This document shows positions 49,446-58,959 of a stretch of 64,000 bases of DNA, piece after piece. Both the position numbers and the translations under genes were made by a program. Origin of the DNA: Topomyia yanbarensis (taxonomy: Eukaryota; Arthropoda; Insecta; Diptera; Culicidae); NCBI RefSeq assembly GCF_030247195.1, contig NC_080670.1, positions 209,858,546 to 209,922,545 on the forward strand, given 5' to 3'. Position 1 is the first letter of the stretch, and each line of letters begins with the position of its first letter. The notes beneath the pieces are model-generated. The model saw only the letters and a program-made list of their open reading frames with translations. It was not told the DNA's origin and made no database searches.

Positions 49446-49994
49446 CATGTAGCACAGAGAACAGACATCCATGATCGAACAAAAATATTTAAAAAACGTG
49501 TGTAAACCACAGAGAACAGACGTCCATCTTCAGCATTCAACTTGTGTAAAATCTCTAACGGTTTCGAAGGTAGTTTGGATATCTAAAAAAGGTGCGCTAC
49601 TGTCGTCATGTTTTTTGTGGCTGAGTGCGACAGAATTGACAGCGGTTATTCCTCTACCCAGTCAAACTAATCCGGAACCGATTCGGACTTCCAGCATGAA
49701 TTCCAGCTCAAATGCGTCAACCGATAGAGTCGGAATCGGTTGTTTTCTTTGAGCTAGATTCCATGCTGAATCCATCCAGGATTTCGAACCGGTTCCGGAA
49801 TCGATTTGACAGATAGTTGGGATAGGTTGGTGTGGCGGCGCTAGTGTTTTTAGTATATTAATTCAAATGTTTACACACGTTTTTTAAATATTTTTGTTCG
49901 ATCATGGATGTCTGTTCTCTGTGCTTCTAAGTTGTTTATTTATTTTTTATTTTACACAAGTTGAATGCTGAAGATGGATGTCTGTTCTCTGTGC
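49446..49994. repeat. Interleaved inverted-repeat element
   Basis: Four copies of the 20-mer ACAGAGAACAGACATCCATG (one or two changes): direct at 49449 and 49511, inverted at about 49904 and 49977. Each continues into its own partner: block A (TGATCGAACAAAAATATTTA, ending TGTGTAAA) and block B (TTCAGCATTCAACTTGTGTA). The order is A-B-core-A'-B', not A-B-B'-A'. The core has another inverted pair (TCCAGCATGAATTCCAGCTC / GAGCTAGATTCCATGCTGAA). Confidence 0.75.
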
Positions 49995-50506
49995 ATGTAG
50001 CTTGCTTAAGCTTTGCTCGATTGGACATATCCAGAAACATTATCCTAAAGGGCGATTAAATCACGAGCTGAAATAATTGACAGCAATGGCAGGTAACGTG
50101 TGCGGAGCAAAACCAAGTGGGACGTTTGGTGATAAATACCCAGAGTCACGTGTGTACTGTTTTTTTGAATCAATTAATTTGATGTCCTTGTCATGTCGAA
50201 ATGGATACAAAACTGCTCTTGGCCATACTGGAGAATGCCCCGCGGAACATGACAAGGTATAGCAAGTGAGTAGAAGTATGATTGAACATTGCCTTGACTG
50301 CTAGGGTTTTTGTGCTCTAACTTTTCATTTTACGATTTTTTCAGCTGACAATATTTTGCGCTGTCTTCGGAGAATCAGTCACTTATCGTGTTGAAACTTG
50401 AATAAAAGGCTGCGAGTTCCTTTGCGATATGCTTTCCATTTGTAGAAATCGATGCAAATGTTGAGAAAAGCTAGTATAAGTAGATAAGGTTAGTTCTTTC
50501 TATGTT

Positions 50507-50551
50507 GTTTCGACCAGATTTAGGTTGCACAGACCTAAATCTGGTCGAAAC
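50507..50551. repeat. Perfect 19-bp hairpin, 7-base loop
   Basis: GTTTCGACCAGATTTAGGT and its exact reverse complement flank TGCACAG. The right arm abuts the broken end of the H2A pseudogene. Confidence 0.9.
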
Positions 50552-50552
50552 G

Positions 50553-50690
50553 GGTGCTAGCCACCGACACGCTCGGCGTAGTTTCCCTTTCTCAGCAAAC
50601 GAAGGATTCGGCCGACAGGAAACTAGAGACCGGCACGAACAAAGCGGGATGCTTTTCCTTCACCTTTCTCCCATTACTGCGTCCAGACAT
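50553..50690 (-). pseudogene. Histone H2A pseudogene (N-terminal part)
   Basis: Minus strand ATG at 50690 opens MSGRSNGRKVKEK (H2A start MSGRGK...KVKGK type); after a one-base shift it reads KASRFVRAGL-stop-FPVGRILRLLRKGNYAERVG. The H2A sequence ends near residue 45 at the hairpin 50507-50551. About 200 bp upstream (50690-50900) would be the old promoter; no clear TATA box. Confidence 0.92.
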
Positions 50691-50914
50691 CGTGGTGTGT
50701 GGTGTAGCCAGCACGAGTGTAACACACGAATGATGCCGCACTCGCATATGACCCTCGATTTTGTACTTGGTTCAGTTTACGTCCAACACAAAAGGGGCTG
50801 GCCATCGAAAGAAAACAGTTTACTTCCATCGGCGGTGGTGAAGATTCGAACGAACTAATACCGCTCGCTTCGTCCATTGCTCGAATTTTACGGAACAATC
50901 ATGACGCAGATAAC

Positions 50915-51172
50915 TAATTGAAGACTTTTTTCAATAGGTCCAATCTACAAAAGAGAGCCTATCTTTGTTTACTTTCACTTCTGCGAATTACTTGATCACT
51001 TTTCTGATTTCCCTTCAACTGTTTGTGTAATAAGCTAATAAAAATCTTGGTCGAAACATACTGATAAATATTTAAAAAGTTTTATGGTTTTAGAGTAATA
51101 ATCGAAAGGGAAAGCGAAAAAAGAGGGCTCTCATTTGCAGATTGAACCTAATGAAAAAAAAATCTTCAATTG
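50915..51172. mobile_element. MITE (~258 bp)
   Basis: Left AATTGAAGACTTTTTTCAAT then AGGTCCAATCTACAAAAGAG; right reverse complement GAACCTAATG...CTTCAATT. It inserted in the old histone spacer between H2A and the repeat at 51230. Confidence 0.8.
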
Positions 51173-51229
51173 TTTTCCAAGCAGATAGCGCAAACATCTA
51201 ACTATATATTCAGTACAGCGGTAGATATT

Positions 51230-51575
51230 CGCGTTCAAAAAAGCGGGTTAAAAATTCCGGCCGAAAATTTTGAAACGGGCCCCTATATTTAAATGTTAGA
51301 AAAATTCTAGTTCAAAAAATTAAGACGCGACCGCCAAAGCCAACATTTTGCATCCTAAATAAAAAAAAAAGTTAAAGGAAAAGCTTGACTATAAAACACA
51401 AAGCTTTTGGAAAATAAGTTTGATGATTTTCGTGTTGCTGTTTCAACTATATACGAACGAACGCAGTCGCCATAATCGAGCACACAAGTAGGGGCTCTCT
51501 GGTTTCTCGTAGGGCTACTACAGCTGAAAGGGAAGCTTGCTGATCAGTAGCTCAGTCTTGTCTTGGATTTTTCGA
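51230..51575 (-). pseudogene. Histone spacer and small H3 fragment
   Basis: 51230-51310 read on the minus strand (TTTCTAACATTTAAATATAG then CCCGTTTCAAAATTTTCGGC) matches the spacer at 11645-11695. At 51557-51524 (minus) TELLISKLPFQ matches H3 residues about 58-68. Short and shifted, so moderate support. Confidence 0.6.
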
Positions 51576-52422
51576 TTGATGTGTATCAGTTTCACGCACT
51601 GGTTTTACACTTTCTTTCGAACAGAAGTGCTATAAACTGGGTATGTTCCATTGACACTTCTGCTCCAAAGTGCGAAGCCAATGAACACCGGTGCACTACC
51701 ACCAAAAACAGAATTTGATAGCGACGAATGTCTCGCAAACTGACGATTTCTAGCCGGCATCAATGCTTATCCGTGACTGGAACAACTTCCCACCGCAGGA
51801 CCATGCTGCTCCTGTTCTGCTGCTACTGCTGCTAACGACGACGGGCAAACGAATGATGAGAAAGTCAAACGTTTAACGTCGTGGAAAAGGCGGGCTAACA
51901 ATGCAATGAAGTGCTAGCGTGCACGGGTCCAGTAGTGCTGACCAATCATGGCACAGATAAAAATTGGTTTCTGAAAATCAATTGTTCTCTATTTATGAAA
52001 GTTATACATACTTAGAAATCTAATAGAAAATTCAAGTACATTTCTCTGATTGATTAAGACAAACATTGTGTAATTCCGTTCAGTACAATGAAAGTTACTA
52101 GCTACTACCCTAACAAACATCCTATGATCCAATCCGGAAACAATATGTGGAATCGTTGGATTATATGGGTTAAAGTTCCTGTATATTTTTTTATTATGGT
52201 ATCTTTCTAAAACTCTACCTTCTATTTCTTCCGAAATGTTGAAACGTCAAAACTCGCCCGTGCTGAACCGCCGCCATCATGCGATCAAAATAATAACTCC
52301 AATTTTACAGGATCTCCAGTCATCTTTTTATAGCGTAAAAAATCCCTGAAATGCCTATTTTTGTGCTCTTCAGTGGAGTAACTCCTCAAAACCAGAGGTC
52401 CTCAACCTTTTTCGTACCACGG

Positions 52423-53075
52423 CACAGTGGTCGGAAACAGCAAAAACGTGAACTTAATTCACTAGCGGCTAAACCATTGATCTAATTCACTAGTTGTCTT
52501 CGAAAGAATTATTCACATAAATGTTCCGCGTAATACTATTACAATCACAATTTATCATGGTCTACGATGGAAAAATTAAAAAAAATATCTTCGTTTCCTG
52601 AAAAGATAGAGGAATGGTTTCTTCGGAAACATTTTAGATCTATCCAAAGCAAAGAACTTTGTCGAAGAAACCAAAATTCTAAGTCTTACTGTTATGGATA
52701 TATGAAGTATTTTTCATAATAACCCCCTTAAATTTGTTTTTTTTTGGCATAACTTTTTTTAATCAAATTCTATAACTACACGATGTTCAAGACAAACATA
52801 GAACAAGTAAAATTGCATATTTTTGGCAAATACTATAAGTAGATATGACATGTGCCTTCAAAGTTATAGCACATTTTAACTTTTTTTTTTACTCTAACTT
52901 CAGCTACGTGTAAGGGGGAAAGGAGCAAACCAAAAAGCGGAACTAGATACTTGTTTTAATGGTCAGACTAAGTGCTACAAAGTAATGCAGGTTTGATTCG
53001 TGGCACTCTGCAACTTTTCAAATACGGTCAACTTGTATGATGCCTTTTTTTACTTTTTCTATATGGAAACCAGCT
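52423..53075 (+). repeat. Transib left terminal inverted repeat
   Basis: About 653 bp, matched almost base for base by the reverse complement of 56042-56698; differences include ACACGATG against ACACAATG and a T-run length change. Inner limit set where TTTTTACTTTTTCTATAT stops matching. Confidence 0.9.
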
Positions 53076-53268
53076 TGTATAAGCGCAACAGTATGACATT
53101 CCAATATTAAAATAAAATCTACGTTCATGTTTATATATGAATATCAAAATGTTGGATTAAATCGGATCTTATTTCGCGGTAAAATAATAACTATGGTTTG
53201 TTTTAAGTGTTTTCAATACTTATGTATTATGGTTATGGTATTAATCCTAACTAACAAATTAACAGCAA

Positions 53269-55463
53269 TTATCGTTCATCATCCGAATCGCTTTCGCTGT
53301 TGTCTAAATCTAGCATAAACTGTGCATCCGTCGAAAACTTCTTGTGTTTTTTTATTTGAATTGTCACGTAAAGCAGCTATTAGTGGATCTGAAGAAATCA
53401 AGAGTCGATGGAAAAGGTCATAATTTGTTGTGATCCTCGATGTTTTTCGCGTGTGGTCTAGTCTAAATCTCTCTCTAAATAAAATTATTCAGAGATTCTT
53501 GGGCCTCTTCAGATAATTGACCAATAGGCACTTTAAAAAATTTCACTATATCTGCACCGTGAACCTTATGTACTGAAGCGGGTAGATAAAACCATGGATA
53601 TAACTTTACAAGTATCCGAGCTGTTTCAAGACAGTAGTCCCTAAACTTCGAAGAGTTGATTTCTCGTCCGGAGGAAATAACTTGTAAAATTGCTGAGCAA
53701 CGTGTAATTGCTTGGGAGTTTACACCTAAGATTTCTGCGGATACTGTTGCGTTCTCGAAAAAACGACGAGCAGTATTTCCATCGTTTGATGATCCGGCTC
53801 CATTCCCACGTGGCATATCAACAATAAGTCCCAACTGTTGCTTGAAGCGTTGTTGTATGAGCTGTTTTCGTTGTTTCAAAATTTCGGTGTCAAGTCCCGT
53901 GTACCGCCATTTTTTCAGATCCATCTTGTTCCCCAAGTGCAGAAAATACTCGAAGAACCTGTGGAAGAATTTATCAGGAAGTGTATCGAAAAGATTATTT
54001 GTGCCCTTTTTTAGAGCACACAGTGCAATATATACAAGTAAAGAAGAATGGCGTTAGATTTTACTCCTATTACTAACCTGATTTTAGCATGAAGAACAGA
54101 TAAACCATACTGAAATGCTTCTTCATAAACTGGTCGCAGTAAAATTTCTTCAATCTTGTTCATGTCTGTTGGTGTGGCTTTGCAAATGTTGCATCTCTGA
54201 GCCGATTTTGTGTTTGTAACGGCGTTTGCCACTTTACCGTCGATCATCGTCATATGCAAAATATAATAGATTCGAATTACTATGCCATTTATTATGAATT
54301 GATATGGCTGAAGGTTTCGTATTTGGTCTTCAATGTATTCCTTTTCACGTAATGTTACTTCTGTCGTCTCAGATATCAGTTGAAGCCTTAGAGGCCGACA
54401 GTATCTGGTAGAGGATGGCATGTGCATCAGTTTCAAGCCTAATTGGCGCGATGGCTGTTAAAAATATGCTTGCGTCTGTTTTGGTATCGATTTCATCGGA
54501 AAATTTTTGCTTATACTGACTATGTCCAGTACTTCCGTCGCATCCCCATTTTACGGTGAGTGTAACTTTCGATAGTTCTTCGGTGGAACAAACACTGAGG
54601 TCAACACTTTCAATAATGCGTTTCGCGGTATGATCAAGCAAAGTCTGTAAGTTAATTTCAGCTGCTGTTTCTTCTACCTTCATGAAGATATCTAGTGTGC
54701 AACAGTTTTTTTTGGCTGCAATCACTCTGTCGTAGCTAGGATATAGCTTACAATTCCGTTGCAAAGCTTGCTTTCGCAACGTTTTGTAGTCGGACTTACT
54801 TAAACCTAAATCTATTATCAAAGCCACTGCTTCAAACTCACTGTATGCAGTAACGTCACTCTCGTTACTCGGTTCCGATGAACGATTGTAGTCACCCGCC
54901 ACTTCCTGAATTAATAATTTAGCGATTTTTTTTGTTTGGGATTTTTGAGCTGCATTTTACTAGCGTATAACAGCTGCTGTGTATTATATGTAGTACGAAG
55001 ATCAACTGTCTTTCTTCTCTTTACTGTTTCACAGCTATTTTCGAAAGATACTGGTTTACGGCCCCGCCTGTTTTTCTGAGAGTTCATCTCAGAACTTGTC
55101 GGAAGATTTGGTACCTGAAACGGCTCATCGAAGTAGCTATCATATATTGACAAGATTTTATTTGCCATTCTTTTATGTTTCGAACGCATCGCTGCGAACC
55201 GTTTAGTTACGTGCCTTACGCGCTGATGTAGTTCCTTTGCTACATTGGGTATTACGGGGGTTTCAATTTTATATTTTTCAATTATTAGCTCGTATACTCT
55301 ACGATGTTTAGCAATAGCATCTCCATCAGTATTCCACCAAATGTTAAATAAGTCTCGTCTTTTTAACAAAACTAAAATAAATAATCGAATAACTGATAGT
55401 TTTTGGGCTACATACAAGAAAGACTTCTCTAAGCGTACCTGTATTATCGCCGTTGCCAGACAT
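53269..55463 (-). pseudogene. Transib transposase (RAG1-core-like), frame-broken
   Basis: Minus-strand exon 1 55463-55439 (MSGNGDNT), exon 2 from 55371 (VLLKRRDLFNIWWNTDGD), a further exon from about 54905 (EVAGDYN) to 54078, and an exon from 53958 to 53269. Catalytic candidates: Asp in KWGCDGSTGHS (54537-54539), Asp in MTMIDGKVAN (54239-54241), Glu in QLSEEAQESLNN (53496-53498). These align with RAG1 D600, D708 and E962 by motif context. The CNIC zinc pair (54181-54200) matches the RAG1 CxxC after D708. Frame breaks lie near 54425 (before PSSTRYCRPL), near 53480 (before ERFRLDHTRK) and at a 7-T run, 53347-53353, before the acidic end SESDSDDER. The donor of exon 2 is uncertain (ACA|GTAAAG near 55016 restores phase). 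Confidence 0.85.
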
Positions 55464-56041
55464 TTTTCGAATTTATAATCCACTTAAATTCAAACTTGAT
55501 GTTAATAAACCAATTTAGCTACTCAAAACCAAAAACCCCGGAGATGCTCTATCACAAAATTAGGGAAAGTCGAAAAATCCGAAATGTGTCATTTGATTTG
55601 ACACAATCCAAGAATGCTCTGGAAGCAGATGTATTTTCCAATGCAGCACCAAGAAGTTGTTATTCTCAGGTGATACGATCCTCAAAAACGCTGATCAGCC
55701 ATATTGGTTTTAGAAACGTCAGATAACAACATTGTTTACTAGTTCTCTCCATATGTTTGCTTTGATTTCAGAGGGTAAACAAAGTTGTTCGCTGTCATTT
55801 TTCTTCCTCGCAGTCAGCTGCATCACCTTAGAACTCTAAGCACCTTGTGCAGCACTATGATACATAAATCGAAATCAAGCCGAATGATATCTTTGGTGGG
55901 AATTCCGAATCAAATAATTAATCAACCTAGCACTATGGTTCGCTATTCCAAAGTTTAGAATCTTGTATTGCACATACCAACTTTAGTTAATTAATTAGAT
56001 ATATATAAACAATTGGTTATACAATCCCTCGATGTAAGAAA

Positions 56042-56698
56042 AAAGCTGATTTTTTTATATTGAAAAAGTAAAAAATGTCATCATACAAGTTGACCGTATT
56101 TGAAAAGTTGCAGAGTGCCACGAATCAAACCTGCATTACTTTGTAGCACTTACTCTGACCATTAAAAAAAGTATCTAGTTCCGCTTTTTGGTTTGCTCCT
56201 TTCCCCCTTACACGTAGCTGAAGTTAGAGTAAAAAAAAAAGTTAAAATGTGCTATAACTTTGAAGGCACATGTCATATCTACTTATAGTATTTGCCAAAA
56301 ATATGCAATTTTACTTGTTCTATGTTTGTCTTGAACATTGTGTAGTTATAGAATTTGATTAAAAAAAGTTATGCCAAAAAAAAACAAATTTAAGGGGGTT
56401 ATTATGAAAAATACTTCATATATCCATAACAGTAAGACTTAGAATTTTGGTTTCTTCGACAAAGTTCTTTGCTTTGGATAGATCTAAAATGTTTCCGAAG
56501 AAACCATTCCTCTATCTTTTCAGGAAACGAAGATATTTTTTTTAATTTTTCCATCGTAGACCATGATAAATTGTGATTGTAATAGTATTACGCGGAACAT
56601 TTATGTGAATAATTCTTTCGAAGACAACTAGTGAATTAGATCAATGGTTTAGCCGCTAGTGAATTAAGTTCACGTTTTTGCTGTTTCCGACCACTGTG
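56042..56698 (-). repeat. Transib right terminal inverted repeat
   Basis: Reverse complement of 52423-53075, ending CCACTGTG at 56698. Transposase transcription starts inward of this repeat. Confidence 0.9.
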
Positions 56699-56869
56699 CA
56701 CGGGCCCCTCTGAAATCACTCTGGGTTGTTGCGGACCACGGTCTATTACGAAAAAAATGCTTGAAATTATAGTATACATCCGGAAAAGAAATTCTTCTTT
56801 GCAGACTCCAGCAACTACTTCACGGACCCAAAAGGGCCCACGGACCCCAGGTTGAGAATCGTTGCATTA

Positions 56870-57600
56870 AACAGTTTCTTTCGAAGGCAATTTGAATTAT
56901 GTTTATTTATCAATTAAATTAACGTAGTCTGGCCAGCTACACACGCTCGATTCAGTTTGGCAATTTTCGCCCAGCTGTGTAGTTAGTAAATTTAGAAACT
57001 GATATCTCAGTAAAGTGATATTTGTTTACTGATTTTCACCGAAATTTTAAGAGTCTCAGTTATCAAACATCTCGTAACAACAGACCATCGTTGGTGTTCG
57101 ATCGAAAATCTCAACGAAATGATAATAGGTATTATGTTGAGAAGGCGACAGATTGACTAGTAACTTCTTATATCGTTTACAAATTTTATTCGGGAGCTCG
57201 TCACACCGAAAATTTGGTCTTACGTTCAATTATTCCAGTTGGATTCAAATGCCTTTAGCAAGTCAAGAGCTCAAACCAACCAATGCCGAACTTTGAAATT
57301 AATGTAAGTGGAGCGTGTGTTTTATCTATCATTCGAATTAATACAAAACAAGCCCATCCAATATAAAAACTAAAAATTCAACCAGCATTTTAAATTTTTC
57401 CACGTTAGTTGAGTATGAAAGGTAGTTACATAGGTTATAATTTCTACACGATTTTCAGTTGTAATTTAAAGGAATTATGTAATGTAAAACGAAAAGTATG
57501 TATTTACAGATTATCAGTTAATATTGAAGTGATTAATATTTTGAAAGTAAATGCGACAATTTTTTGGAAATTAGTATTTCTAGCATCACTTCCAAGTTTA
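56870..57600. other. No gene supported
   Basis: AT-rich; nothing recognised apart from decayed sequence leading into the GC-rich promoter region at 57600. Confidence 0.4.
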
Positions 57601-58899
57601 CCTTTCAAGCTTTCAAGCCAAAGCTCACCTGTCAGTGCACACAAGTTCCCAAATATCGAGAGAGAACTTCGCTCTCTCGCAGCATACCCGCGCAGATGAT
57701 CGTTCCGTAAACAGCGAGCGCAGCTTAGGAGGATCGCGCTGTTCTTCCTTTCACCCGCCGCCGCAGAGGCGATTGTGTGCGGGGTTGGTTCGGAGAGTGG
57801 GCTCCACTGTCACTATACTACATACTCTGTTATGCTACAACGGCTACGACGATACGATTCCGAACATCTTCGACGACTCCGATCCGACTGCAGCCGCGTA
57901 CCGTCGTGGCGTGGCGCGCTCCGCCGCTCAGTCGAGTACGAGCAGTGTAGTAAAGTGCACCTGTTTTCTTACCACTCTCGATCAGCTCAGCTGGTCTGGT
58001 GTGTTGTGTGTTGTGTTGGTGTGTGCGCGTGGTGGCGGCGTGGCTATGCGCCTTACCCTTGGCTGCTTCGCAGCTATACCGTTATAATCTACGGAGTTTG
58101 GACCTGTTGATTGTTGTTCGTGTTGTTCCTTGTCTCGAGAGAGGTGAAGGAAGCAGTGCGCAGTTAATGATGCTGTGTGAGATCGCTATACGGTGGAATC
58201 TTGAGGCTCGTTGTCGCGAGCCTTGAGAGTGTGTGACCTCCTCTCGTATAAGGGCCGAGAACAAAAACAAATGCCGTTCGATGTGTAATGGATTGCTGCT
58301 GATCACAGTGTGCGGGGGATAGTTTTTGGTTTGAAAACAAAAGAAGTTCGCCGTCTGCTTGAATCAAGTCACTCGCTGTAATATGCATAAATAGTTTGGA
58401 AAATAGAAACGAAGAGGACTCGGTTCAGTTTTCGGAATGTTTTAGTGTCTTAATGTGAAAGGTGAATGTTGTAACGGGAGAAATCGGTCGCATATGTGCT
58501 TCGAACAGCTGAACGAAGAAGCACAACAACAAAGCAAACGAAAATTGCTAAGAGATTTTTTTTCCCAACCGGAACGTGAATGGGAATCTGAGAAAAATAG
58601 AAATCAATCAATAATAGAGTTGGCTACAAGAAGCCTGAGTCAAGATCAGGACCGTGAATCTAGTACATCTAGTTCGAAATCGTAAGCAGAAGTGTGATTG
58701 ACAGGAGGACGCCGAGAGCGGAACAGATTCTGCGAGGTGTAACAGTGTTTTTTTTCGTTCGCTTTGGAACGTTGCATCCGAGGAAACCGATGCTGTAAAA
58801 CGGAGCACTGCATTGCTTCCTGAGTAACTTGTTTGAACGACTAAAGAAGTAGAAGATCTTCTATTTCTTCGTCCCTCATCCATCATCATACCCTGAACG
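57600..58899 (+). promoter_or_regulatory. Candidate promoter and long non-coding first exon
   Basis: A GC- and CpG-rich block (57650-58250) stands out from AT-rich flanks. It holds GAGAG motifs with a short inverted repeat (57658-57680) and an initiator-like CTCAGTCGAGTACG (57927-57940). A strong donor, GAACG|GTAAGTTTT, ends the exon at 58899. Frames across it (57635-58110) are Cys/Arg-rich with no domain, as expected of a 5' UTR. No downstream coding exon lies in the last 5 kb, so the gene continues beyond the window with a long first intron. Confidence 0.5.
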
Positions 58900-58959
58900 G
58901 TAAGTTTTCCTCCAGGTCGATCGCAGGTTTTAAGAGTATGCTTTTTGCTTAGCACAGCT

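Larger units (their letters stand above)
52423..56698 (-). mobile_element. Transib-family DNA transposon, 4276 bp, long TIRs
   Basis: Starts CACAGTGGTCGGAAACAGC and ends with the exact inverse. CACAGTG fits the Transib consensus CACWRTG and equals the RAG recombination heptamer. It is flanked by a perfect 5-bp duplication CACGG (52418-52422 and 56699-56703), the Transib target size. Terminal inverted repeats span 52423-53075 and 56042-56698 with few differences, indicating recent insertion. Between them a single spliced gene on the minus strand encodes a DDE transposase related to the RAG1 core. Transib TIRs are usually much shorter as far as I know. The other inner sequence (55484-56040, 53076-53268) is non-coding. 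Confidence 0.92.
52393..56864. mobile_element. hAT-type element split by the Transib insertion
   Basis: Left end CAGAGGTCCTCAACC (52393) and right end inverse CAACGATTCTCAACC (56864) are hAT-like termini. Without the insertion the element would be about 190 bp (52393-52422 joined to 56704-56864). The 8-bp flanks CTCAAAAC and CATTAAAC agree at 5 of 8 positions, an eroded duplication at best. Confidence 0.6.

Noticed and set aside
57635..58110. Overlapping 110-150-codon frames in the GC-rich block
   Set aside because: Two frames open at once, Cys/Arg/Val-rich, no domain; better explained as 5' UTR.
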